Assembly (NCBI GenBank): GCA_009733575.1
Contig: ML769433.1
Coordinates: 131,589-195,588 of the forward strand
Direction of reading: 5' to 3'
Length of the DNA: 64,000 nucleotides
Origin: Gymnopus androsaceus JB14
Lineage: Eukaryota > Basidiomycota > Agaricomycetes > Agaricales > Omphalotaceae
Shown: positions 1 to 11,042 of the stretch, piece by piece
Layout of the letters: each line of letters starts with the position of its first letter
Numbering within the stretch: the stretch's first letter is position 1
Notes under the pieces: generated by a model
What the model was told of the DNA's origin: nothing
Databases searched by the model: none
The model's input: only the letters and a program-made list of their open reading frames with translations
Made by a program: the position numbers and the translations under genes

Positions 1-1454
1 CTAGTCCCATTACTCGGGCGAAGCTTGCCAACAACGTTGCACGATGCATCCAGAGATTTATATCTGTGAGATTTTCTTCCTTTGGTCTGTTCCCATTACT
101 TATTTGTTTTTAAGGAGGCACAAAATCATCTAGTTGAGGACGAGTCCGATGCTCATTGGCGGGTCGGTCAAAGCGGAGCAGGAGAGGGTTCTATCAAGCT
201 TGAAGACCTCATCCTGGTTAGCATGCATCATGTATCTATACACTCTTGGCAGCCACAGCTCAGGCTTACTCGCCCGCTCGACAAGTAGGGTTGGGCAAAA
301 AGAGACTCTCACATTTTTCTTTTTGAATATTTCGCCTGTAGCGTCTTTAGCTGAACATGTACAATATTTTGCAGTCTCAACATCTCCATTTATTCTCGAT
401 AGGTATTCCGACCCTCTCTAGGTTTAAAAAATATTCAATATCTTGGTGTCGTTGTTCCCCGACTCCACTGGATCGCGTTTTCAAGTTCTCGAACTGCAAT
501 GGCTTCTGTGTGGTCGGTGTCGTTGCGTTGTCCTTACTAGCCATATATTGGTCGGGAATATTGAAGTGATCGTAACTGGAGGAATGTACTAAAAGGGTGA
601 TCGCGGCACCCTTCTTGCAGCACAGGTATCAACATTTAGACAGTATCTCTTGACTCTTGAGCACAGTTAACACGGATTCTTAACTGGCAGTGATTTTAGT
701 TCACTAAAAATATGAACAAAATTGACACGGTTCGACAATGAAGGGTTGAAGATATGAGCTGAAATAATTTTGAGGATTCCAGAAAGCAGCGAAACTGATT
801 CTCGCCCGTAGTCGCATTTTAGATTGGTACGTAGCCTATGTTCCGAACTTTTCATGTCACAATCTGACAAGCTGAATGGTGCCGGCAGAAAAACAACTTC
901 TCCATTCAAAATTGGCTCAGCCTCGTAGAGAATGATGTTTCGTAGAGCTGTAGAACTTTTTTTTTTGTAGAGCTCGCGGAATGCGACAAGTTTGTGTGCC
1001 AGCGCTAATTTTTGGTTGTGCCGAAAATGACCTCGAGAGGTTCACCGAAAAATGTCGAAATGGGTAAGATTTTCGCTGAATTTGACCCTTACCAGCATCG
1101 AGCCCAAACAAGGCCTGTTATTTTGCTTCCGCGTCTGCTCTGGAGTCGAGTCGTACGAAAATGCCCAAAGGAAAGTGGAAAAGTCATAAAATCAGGCTCC
1201 ACCACTAAGCTCGAATAAATCCTGCTCAAACCCGCAATGAAACTACCCGACTTGAAATCGCCGCTCAAAATTCACGTGGTTGCTCACTACAAACTCCGGT
1301 TCTACACAAGTCTACAGCTCTACAAAACTTTCTCTACAGGACTGTAGAGCCACGTTTGAACGAGGCTACGAGGCTATTATAGGCGCTAATCCTATCACCT
1401 TTTTCACTCCCACTACTAAAGAGGTTAGTCTCCCAGTAAAGTTTCACTCCTTAC
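1..1454. other. gene-poor flank upstream of the tandem-kinase gene
   Basis: No convincing coding region is seen; the open frames are short and lack recognisable motifs. Variants of the octamer gtagagct occur at about 943-975 and in inverted orientation at about 1309-1340, so a decayed inverted-repeat element of roughly 400 bp is possible but weakly supported. The last part before 1455 presumably holds the kinase promoter; no TATA box is obvious. Confidence 0.4.
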
Positions 1455-4400
1455 ATGAAGCGTGAAAATCGTCTTGCAGGCTCGGAGCCCCCTCGTTCTA
1501 CTAGAAGAGATGAGGATGGTTATTCAACTTCAACTCACAGTCGTGTTACCCTCCGCTCGGAATCTCGGGCGGTAAATATTACCAGAAAAGTCATCGATCG
1601 CGATGGCCAGATCCAAGCACATCTCGAGCGTTCAACTAACGGGGTATGGTCTATTCATCCAACGGATAGTCTTGACGCTTTCACTGTCAAATTTGATCAT
1701 CCTTCATTTCGGGAAGTTCTTGACAGTAAAGAACCGTGGAATCATGTAGAATGGAATACACCATCTCGCATTAATGCTCTTCTTGAGCTGCTTCACTGGG
1801 TATGTAATCTTTGTTCAGCCATTTTCTTGAAGTTGATTTGCACTTCGTAACAGGAATCAAAGCTCTCGGTGGAAGATGACTTCAAATTTGAATTATTCAG
1901 ATGCATTCGGCGTGTTGCACGAGAATTTGAGATACTCCCTTCTTCACTCTGTCTTCGGGGTCTTACGAAGGAAGGAAATCATCCGAAATGGGGTGGAGGG
2001 TATGCGGTATGTACATTCTATTTTCTAACTCTCAGATAGCTAATCAATTTACGGTAGGACATCTGGAAAGGACAAACAGCAAGCAGAGACCCCGTATGTC
2101 TCAAGGTTCTACGCGTTTTCACCACCGAAGCTTCAAGAAAGCAGCTATTCAAGGTATCTTCTGCTCAAGTGCATCGTGGATACCTACTCATTGCGATTTA
2201 GGAGTTCTCCCAAGAAGCACTTGTTTGGAGTCAGTTGGAGCATCCAAATGTCCTTCCATTTCTGGGGACAAATATGGACCTTTTCCCGGAAAGCTATTGC
2301 TTAGTTTCGCCGTGGTGCAACCATGGTAATGTTATGATTTATCTGAGTACTCATCCTGAAGCCAGCATGATGGGAATTGCAAGTACTACCGTCGTATTTG
2401 AATATGCAAACACTGATTCCACTTACACCATAGATATCGGATGTTCTCAAAGGGCTGGAATACCTACACACACGAAATCCACCAGTAGTTCATGGGGATC
2501 TTAAAGGCGTATCGTACACTGTTCCTTCTTTCTATTACCGATTTAACTGAAACATTCAATGTAGGCCAACATCCTAGTTTCTGATCTTGGGCAATGTCGT
2601 CTCGCTGATTTCGGTCTAGCAGGAATGATGACCACACTGCAAACTCTCTCGTCTTCAACAGGAAACGGCGGAAGCGTCAGATGGATGGCTCCGGAATTTT
2701 TTGATTACACGACAAATTCAAGACCGTCCACGTACACAGATATGTACTCGCTTGGTTGCACTATTTATGAGGCAAGTAATTTCTTTTATATATGAATTCA
2801 AACTGAGATGTTGAACGTGTTATAGATTGTGACCGGTTCACCTCCTTTCTCTGGACAATCTGACCCTGCAGTAATCTTCCATGTGATGGGTGGATCTAGA
2901 CCATTGCGCCCTACAGAGGGATTCTCTGATCGACTGTGGATAGCAGTAGGGAAATGCTGGGTGGATCCGGATAATAGGCATACTGTCAAGACATTCATGG
3001 ATGAGCTGTTGAAGATGCAGCCTGATATACACAGCAACGCGATGACTTCGTTGGAAAGTCCCCCCCAGGTACACACAATTTATTCACCGTCGGGCAGTAC
3101 TCTGACGGGAATCTACCCACAGGACCACTACATCAGTAGCAACACGAATACGTATTATTCTGCTCTCAGCGAAGAGGACTGCAGAGAGTAAGTTAAAAGA
3201 TTTCATACTGAGTACGCTGTTATCTGACAATATGTGGCTCTTGTTGTTGTCGGGTAGTACTCTGGCAAGAGACTACCCACATGCCAGTCCCGTTTATCCG
3301 GCGAAATCCTCTCCCGCACAGAAATTTTCCATTCGCTCATCGAGTCTGCTGGATATTGGACGGGCGACTGATGAGGTGACCTCCAAGACGCCTTCCATCA
3401 CTCGAACGGAAGGTAGTTCCATAGCTGAAGATCTAGCTCGTAAACATCGAGAGCCGTTTCGTCCTTTTTCCATTCGCTCATCTGCTGGATCTTCACCACA
3501 ACGGTCTGAGGATCCCTCTGGATCCCAACTACGTCCCGACAAGCTTCACCAGCGTCGAGGACGGTTCCGAAGTGATGAAGAATTGTGCAGGCGTCGTCTC
3601 CGACAGAGTTCATACAGTGAACTCCGGGATAAACTTACAAGATCAAGATTCGAGAGTATGGTCGATCTCGGTAGGGCACCTGGTAACACCTGTGCAAGTG
3701 ACTTGATGTCTCGAGACTCTACAGAGGGTAGCGCAGTGCACAAACCTTTGATTATTAAGGAGGAAGGCAAGGTTCCGACTTATTTTGTAAGTCTTTATTT
3801 CGTCCGGGATTGAGTACCGAAAAGGGCTAACGTTTTCGGTTTTATAGCAACTCAGCAACTGCATTGGAAGGGGTCAGTTTGGTTCCGTGCACCGTGCTGT
3901 TAATCTCGACACTGGTCAAATGGTCGCGGTGAAGCGTATTCGACTAGAAGGGCTAAAGGAACAGGAGGTTACCCAACTTATGCGTGAGGTTGACCTTGTA
4001 AAGAGACTTTTCCACCCCAGTATCACCAAGTGCGAAGGCATGCATCGCGATGCCGACACATTAAGCATCGTCCTTGAGTGGGTTCCCCTTGGTATTGGAT
4101 TATGAACCGTTACACTTACTTTTCTTGAACAGGTATGCCGAAAATGGTTCTCTGGATCAGACGGTGAAGGCTTTTGGCAAACTGAACGAAAAGCTTGTCG
4201 CAAGCTATGTCATCCGCATCCTGGAGGGGCTCCATTACCTTCACAAAAGCGGTGTCGTTCACTGCGGTCTTAAAGCAACGAATATCCTTGCTACGAAGAA
4301 TGACAGTGTGAAACTGTCAGACTTTGGTATCTCTCTCAACATGCGTGCCGTAGAACGCGGAAAGGACGTTGCAGGAATACCGAACTGGATGGCTCCTGAA

Positions 4401-4882
4401 GTTATCGAGCTGAAAGGTGCTTCTCCCAAATCGGATATCTGGTCCTTGGCATGTACTGTCATTGAGCTCCTCACGGGGCATCCACCGTACCATGATATCC
4501 CAAATAGCATGTCTGGTACGTGTTTTACTTTTCTCTTCAAGCTTTCATTATCACTCATTTGGCTATGACAGTCATGTTCCGTATCATCGAGGATGATATG
4601 CCACCAATCCCACCAGGTGTTTCTCCCCTCTTGGAAGACTTTCTCAAAAAGTGCTTCCACAAAGATCCGGCTCAAAGACCTACTGCTGAATTACTGTGTG
4701 AACATCAATGGTTGAAGCAGAACCGAGGTGTATACAAGGTCAGTATACCGAGTGTTCGTGATCATGTAATAATAAGCTTATTGCTCTATCAGGAGTTGCG
4801 TCCGCCGTTCCTCCGCCGTGTCAACGCCAAGAGGTGGTCGATCCCTGAATCGAGTACACAAACTTGCTCGAGATGGGAATGA
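1455..4882 (+). CDS. tandem-kinase protein: TKL kinase domain fused to a truncated Cdc7/SepH-like (pseudo)kinase domain
   Basis: Twelve exons join in frame into about 937 residues; introns at 1800-1853, 2007-2057, 2154-2201, 2379-2433, 2509-2564, 2772-2825, 3188-3257, 3787-3847, 4078-4132, 4516-4571 and 4739-4792. Domain 1 (about residues 155-385) is a tyrosine-kinase-like domain of the kind expanded in agarics: Lys in VCLKVLR (about 182), HGDLKGANIL (Asp about 279), LADFG and RWMAPE. A Ser/Arg-rich linker of about 250 residues follows. Domain 2 (about 649-910) closely resembles the septation kinase Cdc7/SepH: GRGQFGSV, VAVKR, LSDFG and WMAPEV, but the loop reads HCGLKATN, so the catalytic Asp is Gly (about 770), and GTPNW is GIPNW. 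True SepH orthologues are far longer, so this is a truncated copy. Introns 2379 and 2772 need GC-AG splicing to keep frame. The last codons come from an interspersed repeat. Two separate genes (second start near 3232) remain possible. Confidence 0.72.
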
Positions 4883-4911
4883 TGCAGCGCCAGTCATCGC
4901 CGAGCTGCCAG
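4842..4911 (+). repeat. copy of an interspersed repeat forming the 3' end of the kinase gene
   Basis: This stretch matches, with scattered changes, both arms of the inverted repeat at 25955-26050 and 26211-26297. It covers the last dozen or so codons of the kinase gene, its stop codon and the start of the 3' untranslated region, so the repeat appears to supply the present C-terminus. Confidence 0.6.
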
Positions 4912-5489
4912 ACCTCCTTTTGCGTTTTTAGTCCATACCGTATAAATAGCAGGGACTATATTCTCCTACAATAGATGAGATCGTAAATCAGTATGACTCG
5001 TAAAAGTAAATGTGTTCCTTCATATTTTAGGTTTTCCATTGGTTATTGCCTGTCTAATAGTCTCCTGCAGCAACTCTCACTCGTAATTTTACAACGACAA
5101 TGAACTTGAGGAATGTCAGTGTCAGGAAGTATGCCTGTTGCAAGGGCGATATTTCAGCAGAAAAGGGATTAGTGAAGTAGCTTGTAAGCTCGAGATTGTC
5201 TAGGCCTAAGGTGGTCAATCTGTTTGTATATCTCGAGGGGAAAAAAGAGGCTAAACGCCGAGCGCGGAGACAATGTAAAGATTCAGCTGAATTCGTCAAT
5301 TAAAGTAGAATTGGCATTAGTGAACAAATTATCACTATGGACATCCTCCGTGAATGTGCATAGTTCAGAAGGATAAGCAGCAAGGCGCAACCGGATCAGG
5401 AACACACGAAAATCAACAGTGGGAGATGAGCCAGTCATTGCTTCCACCTGAATATCACATTACATGGAGACCAACGAAGCAAATCCCGC
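4912..5489. other. intergenic; downstream flank of the duplicated MED8 segment
   Basis: No gene is seen. From about 5160 the sequence resembles 9820-10110, the region downstream of intact MED8, including the shared stretch around gaggctaaacgc. The duplication that produced the MED8 pseudogene therefore includes at least 300 bp of 3' flank. Confidence 0.55.
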
Positions 5490-6290
5490 TTATCCCATGT
5501 CTGTATCTCCGCCAGTGGTAGATTGCACAGGTACAGACCCCGGATCTTCCTGCACTAAATGACCCTCAACCTCGTCCTCATCACTGCCCTCGCCCGAGGA
5601 CTCTGCTTCTTCCTCCTCACCAGCAGCAGCCATCGAAGCACGCCGAGGGTCCCAATCCAGTTCCCCTGGCTCCTCCACTTCTACAGCGACTCGGGGTTTC
5701 CATTCAAACTTGTCTCGCAGCAAAAGAACGGCACGGACTGCACGATCAGCACGTCGATCATGATCGCCTCGAATCTGGGCGCATTCCTGCAAGACATCTT
5801 CATACTCTGGTTTGCGATGCGCAAGATGAGCAGAAGAGAAACCTGTACCGAATGATGTGGCGCCTGGAGGAGGCGGATAGGTACTCCAGTGAGAACACCG
5901 AGAGATCCACGAGTATAATATATATATATATATACCATATGTTCTGACAAACGGCGAACGGTTTCGTTTTCCATGTTCAGCACATCAGTAGTTTGTTGAT
6001 TCCTGAGAAGTGGGATGATTTCCGTGTCAAGTTGGATATCTGTTACGGATGAACGAGGGTGCAGAGCAATCTTTTCGAAAGGACTAGATGAAGAGCTGGG
6101 TCCTGCGCCATTCACTCTAGCTGCAGGATATAAGCGGCGTTGTGAGTGAAGAGGAAAAGTTGTGTGTTTGGGAAAGCAGAAGATTATACTTCAATGATAG
6201 ATTCAATTATTTGATTGGCTTTGAACCGTAGAGACTCTATCTGCGCGACAGGAAGCGAAGAAGGGTCAAATTTAGTTACTACTACATACA
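5490..6290 (-). pseudogene. decayed duplicate of MED8 (Mediator subunit 8)
   Basis: The reverse strand matches the intact MED8 at 10111-10962 over most of its length. The acidic C-terminus and the N-terminal DPSSLPVAQIESLRF stretch are still readable. It is broken by a deletion of about 70 bp after the N-terminal helix (near 6190), a small deletion near 6125, and insertion of a TA dinucleotide run (about 5914-5935) in the middle of the gene. The reading frame is split into three pieces, and the original start is lost because upstream of about 6290 the sequence no longer matches. The copy cannot encode full MED8, although its N-terminal piece lies in an open frame extending upstream to about 6480. 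Confidence 0.85.
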
Positions 6291-6636
6291 ACATTGTGGC
6301 GAGCATTTGCACAGAATCGTCCAAGGAATATGATATAGGATTACCGGCTTTCACCAGCGTGGAAAGAGCCAAAAGGTCATTACAGTGGTTCAAGGTGAGC
6401 TTCGCAGCGGCAGTGACTCCACTCCAAGAATTATCGAGTAGAATTCGCATGCTCACCGCGTGAATTTCAACACAATACATATTGACCAACGCTGCGAACT
6501 CGACTAAATGCTAGGTTTCCATTCGGCACGGAAGGTGATAAGGCGAAGCGACATCTTCAGTCCTTGAACGACAGTTGAACTACTTTTCACAGAGATTGAT
6601 ATTGAAGTCTTACACTACCTCTCCAAGTATCACTAA

Positions 6637-7825
6637 TCACGACCTCCAATCTCCACCCCAAAAAAATCCATATTTGAATTCGACTCGTTGCACCTTTGTA
6701 AAGTACTTTACGTCCTCTGGAATTGACTGGCCCCACTTTGCTGCTCGATCGAAATCGATGACTCGCCAGGCGTGGATTCTGCTATGACGAGGACAGATTT
6801 GAGACCGGGGACCAAACGAGGACGACGGGGAAGGGGAAGAGCAAAAGGAAGGGGAAGAAGAGGCCGGGCGCAAAAAGTTGTTGAATTTAACATCACCATG
6901 CAGGACACCCGCAGAACTCAAGTCGTCGAGAATATCCACAATTTCCGTTCTACAAAAAGTCAGTCATATATATCAGACATTGCATAGATCGATAGCCATG
7001 AATGACTCACTCAGACTCCTTCGATAATGTATTTATACCAGGGCCGTTAGGAAAATGTTCACCCAATCGCTCGGTGATGAGAACACCAACAATTGGAGAA
7101 CGGTCTGTCCTCGCGATCCACCGATCCAGAGTCCAGGGGCATTTATCCCTACACGTTCGTTGGTCATCGGCAAAAGTGTCTGAATGCGCCTGGTCGTCGT
7201 AAAACCGGTCGTACACAAGCTCATCGTCATCCTTGTGTGGCAAGCGCTCTACCTCTGACCACGCCTTGATATGAAGAGTACTGGATAGCGATGTGGTGAA
7301 AAATCCAAAACAAAGTGGCGTGATTATGCCCTGACATCCATCTGTTTTTGCTATCTGCTCGTAAAACCAAGCTTCTCGAGCTAGACTACGGATGAATTCC
7401 GCCTTGGCTAGTTTGACGCAGAATTCATCTGGGAATGGGCACGGGAGTGAGCTCAGTGAAAGAATCTCGCCTCCTGGGCCCTGGCGAAGACAAATAAGAC
7501 GCGCGGCGTAAGTGATAGATATGCGACCTTCGCCCAGCCGCTCAAGCAGCTCAAAATCGGCATGAGCTTTTCCGACAGAGAGAGGAAGAGAGTCCCATTT
7601 AGAGTCGGTTTCCGTTGGACATTCTTCTGTGCACCATATATAGCGTTTTGCGGGGAATGATTGGTTTCGAACGAGAGTGAGAGGTTCGGAGCAAGAGCGA
7701 CCTGAGCTGGAGCTTGCAAGTCCACGGAGTGTTACGGAGGAGAAGAACGAAAGCACCTGGGAAATACATTTTATAATCAGCATACAAGCAACAGAGAAAG
7801 CTCTTACACCGAGAGGGTGTTCCAT
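6637..7825 (-). CDS. fungal protein-kinase-like protein (HGD/IDFD type)
   Basis: The gene reads on the reverse strand with a clear intron at 6950-7010 and a probable short intron just after the start (about 7760-7808). The N-terminal half carries a degenerate kinase N-lobe (LLERLGEGRISITYAARL, then a KLAKAEF lysine and an REAWFYEQI helix). The second exon carries the catalytic loop GVLHGDVKFNNFL and RVIDFDRAAKWGQ in place of DFG. This combination is typical of a large basidiomycete family of kinase-like proteins of unknown substrate. A GC-rich, repetitive Ser/Pro stretch lies between the catalytic loop and IDFD. The HGD Asp and the metal-binding Asp are present, so activity is possible. No neighbour suggests a pathway. 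Confidence 0.7.
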
Positions 7826-8135
7826 GGCTGACAGTGGTCGAACGGTGAAGGTTGAACCCGCGGTAAGTCACTGGCACGATTCCCTGTGACACTTGGTCAC
7901 GTGGTGTCGGAGCGTAAATAAATAAATAAATTCGTCAAGCTCAAAAGATTAACGCACGATCGTCATCTCACCTCTCTCTCTCTCTTTTGTTCATCGTACG
8001 TTCTGGTGTTTTCCCTGTGTCCAATTCTTACAAGTTCCGGCTTTATAGACTCATTGCCTATCCGATTCTTAGTACGCTCCGTGTACGCCACATAAACGCT
8101 TGTCAACTTCAATCGCCACCTCTTTAATTATCATC

Positions 8136-9403
8136 ATGCCTCCATCCCCACTTTTTTTGTCTCCATCCGGAATCACCTGTCAACCTGTTGTCCGGAATCC
8201 CTTATCCACAATGGATACGACATTCACTACGGCTGCTCAGAGAGTACTGGATTTGAACGCGCCCGATGCTATCCTTCATATCAGACGGGGAGATAACATG
8301 TGGCGACATATGGAAGATTACGTCGATATAAAACTACAAAGCTCACAGAATGCTGTTACGACATCGCAGTGCCACAGAGTCGCTCAGAACAAAAGGTCCA
8401 TTGATCCACTCTCGCATCAACGGGCTGCTGCCTTGTTGCATGCTCAGGAGGCTGTTGTCTTAGGCAGGTATCCTGTACCTATTACGAGTACAGCCAGTGC
8501 CAGGGATGAGGGAGAGATTCAGATTATGAGTATTCTCAAGGCTGCAATCCAGGTATGGCTTTTGATATTGGTGTCTAACTTATCTGCTAATACAATATTT
8601 ACAGACGAGGTATCCGAACCGAGCGCAGCCAGCTATATATCCTTATACAGAATCCTCTGGAGCAGATGTTTCTCAACATGTTTACTATCCAAATTGGATA
8701 GCCACTTGTCCAGCATTGCATAAAGAGGCTGGTCTGGGTCCAGATAATGCAGGTTATTCTGACTTTATATTGTCTATGTTTCCAGATCGAGCTGCAAATA
8801 CCGCAGTTGCCGAATTCAAGCCATTCTGGAGCTACTCTTCTCAATCCCTTCTTGAACATTATTATGGAGATCCAAGCCTTATTTTGAAATTCAATACAGA
8901 TGAATTTCAGTGGAGTAGCCCTAAGAATGCTCCTCGTGAGCTTCTGAAACAGGTAAGTGACATATTGCTGTAGTGCAAAATGATACTCATTTACATTATT
9001 AACAATATGGCTACGCCTACAGATATATGGCGAACTTCACTACATGGGAGCCCAGGTCGCATTTTTCTCGAATCTGGAGGTTGTCTTTGTCGCAGTCCTT
9101 ACTGAGGACTCAGGTACTGGTGAACTAGATGCATCTGGGGGTTCAAAGCCAGTTACTCGCTCAGAGAAGAAGCCAGAGAAGAAGCATCCTGTTATGGTTC
9201 TATCAACCCCAAGGAGATGGACAGATCCGAACCTACATGCTGCCTTAACCGGTCTTAGTTTTATGGCGATTGATGCTGCTGATTGGATGCCAAAGAAGTC
9301 AATGATGGAGTTGCTCTGTCCAGTTGGTCCTGGCAGCTGTGTCCCACTGACCACACCACTGGATGCAGAAACCCAGGCAATTCTCCAGGAATATGGTCTC
9401 TAG
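8136..9403 (+). CDS. conserved-looking hypothetical protein
   Basis: Three exons (8136-8552, 8605-8952, 9023-9403) splice in frame with normal GT-AG borders to give about 381 residues. The first ATG in the frame is at 8136; the frame is open slightly further upstream. No catalytic motif or membrane segment is recognised. The middle contains a histidine- and aromatic-rich stretch (PNWIATCPALHKE, YYGDPSLILKFNTDEFQW). The C-terminal third holds a lysine-rich insert followed by LSTPRRWTDPNLHAALTGL. The clean splicing argues for a real gene; the function is unknown. Confidence 0.6.
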
Positions 9404-10110
9404 TGGGGAGAGATAGGCATTGCATGTATTGTAATCAATCAGTTGTGTAACAAATTTTGCTAGGTTATGGGCTTAACATAATTCCATTATTTATTGGACA
9501 GGAAGATTGCCAACCCAAAGTGAAACATTTGTGACTATTAAGTACCACCTTTCATTCCAGCTCCACTGGATGTTTGCAAACAACTGAAGTTGGTCATTCA
9601 TGTGTTGTCCTTACTAGATACATGTTGCCATATGAATGTACTTTGCTAGTAGTGCTACTACTAGTGAATACTCATGTCAGTGGATCGACCAAATTACCGA
9701 CTATTTACGGACCGGCTTAACATTGTCGAGTTTTGTCGGAAGAAGTAGGCTTTAATTTGGTTGTAAGGGAGGGAGGAGATGAGAACGAGCTAACCAGGCG
9801 CTGCAAGTCAGGGAAGCAGCTTGTAAGCTCAGAATCTACTTGAAATCAATCCCAAGGTGGCCAATAATCTGTTTGAATGCCTAATAGCGTATAGAGGCTA
9901 AACGCTGTCCGCGCGCAGAGTCTACAATACAGTTGAAGACATCGGAACATCTCTCAAGATCACTACGGGCATCCTCTATGAAGGTGCATGGCTCAAAAGG
10001 ATAAGCACCAAGGCCCAACCATATTAGAACAAACGAGAACCGAATATCTGCAATTAAGAAAACTCTGAGATAATCATTGCGAATACCACATTACAAAAAG
10101 TAAATCCCGC
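9404..10110. other. intergenic between two converging genes
   Basis: No gene is seen. The part from about 9820 onward is the 3' flank of MED8 and is shared with 5160-5490. Around 9645-9675 there is a run of tagtag/ctacta repeats. Confidence 0.5.
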
Positions 10111-10962
10111 TTATCCCATGTCCGTATCTCCGCCAGTAGTAGACTGCGCAGGTACAGACCCCGGATCTTCCTGCACTAGATGACCCTCAACCTCATCCTC
10201 ATCACTGCCCTCGCCCGAGGACTCTGCTTCTTCTTCCTCGCCAGCAGCAGCCATCGAAGCACGCCGAGGGTCCCAATCCAATTCCTCTGGCTCCTCCACT
10301 TCTACAGCGACTCGAGGTTTCCATTCAAACTTGTCTCGCAGCAAAAGAACTGCGCGGACTGCACGATCAGCACGTCGATCATGATCGCCTCGAATCTGGG
10401 CGCATTCCTGCAAGACGTCTTCATACTCTGGTTTGCGATGCGCAAGATGAGCAGAAGAGAAACCTGTACCGAATGATGTGGCGCCTGGAGGAGGCGGAAT
10501 AGGTACTCCAGTGAGAACACCGAGAGATCCACGGGTTACCATATGTTCTGACAAACGGCGAACGGTTTCGTTTTCCATGTTCAGCACGTCAGTAGTTTGT
10601 TGATTCCTGAGAAGTGGGATGATTTCCGTGTCAAGTTGGATATCTGTTACGGATGAACGAGGGTGGAGAGCAATCTTTTCGAAAGGACTAGATGAGGAGC
10701 TGGGTCCTGCGCCATTGACTCTAGCTGCTGCAGCTGATGGAAGCGGCGTTGTGAGTGAAGAAGAAAAGTTGTGTGTTTGGGAAAGCAGGAGATTATACTT
10801 GGATAATATATCTGGCCAAGCGGAAATCGCGGTTGGATGAAAGTCAATGGTCATCTGAAGGGCCTTTATAGATTCAATCATTTGATTGGTTTTGAACCGC
10901 AGAGACTCTATCTGCGCGACAGGCAGCGAAGAAGGATCAAATGTAGTTTCTGCAGACGACAT
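10111..10962 (-). CDS. MED8: Mediator complex subunit 8
   Basis: This single-exon gene encodes about 283 residues. MED8 sits in the Mediator head module and contacts RNA polymerase II and TBP-linked factors in the nucleus. The N-terminal DPSSLPVAQIESLRFKTNQM, followed by a helix rich in Ile/Leu and then SAWPDILSKYNLLLSQTHNF, is the recognisable MED8 core. The C-terminal third is Glu/Asp/Ser-rich and probably disordered. The frame is open 51 codons upstream, but that extension would overlap the divergent HMG-box gene, so the internal ATG (MSSAETTFDPSS) was chosen. Homology to MED8 is strong at the N-terminus and weak elsewhere, as in the family generally. A decayed duplicate lies at 5490-6290. 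Confidence 0.88.
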   Translation of the reverse strand: MSSAETTFDPSSLPVAQIESLRFKTNQMIESIKALQMTIDFHPTAISAWPDILSKYNLLLSQTHNFSSSLTTPLPSAAAARVNGAGPSSSSSPFEKIALHPRSSVTDIQLDTEIIPLLRNQQTTDVLNMENETVRRLSEHMVTRGSLGVLTGVPIPPPPGATSFGTGFSSAHLAHRKPEYEDVLQECAQIRGDHDRRADRAVRAVLLLRDKFEWKPRVAVEVEEPEELDWDPRRASMAAAGEEEEAESSGEGSDEDEVEGHLVQEDPGSVPAQSTTGGDTDMG

Positions 10963-11042
10963 TTTGGCGGAGAGTAAGAGAGCTGAACTCACGTGCTCAA
11001 TCTGTGCGCGGTCAGACTGTTTACTTTCTTTCTCAAACTTCC
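10963..11042. promoter_or_regulatory. compact divergent promoter between MED8 and the HMG-box gene
   Basis: Only 80 bp separate the two start codons, which face away from each other, so both transcripts must start within or near this interval. No TATA box is evident, which suits two housekeeping genes. Confidence 0.6.

Noticed and set aside
456..465. A second TCCCCGACTC, identical to the 5' end of the Helentron-like element
   Set aside because: A 10-mer match alone is not enough; no matching inverse 10-mer and hairpin end were recognised nearby.
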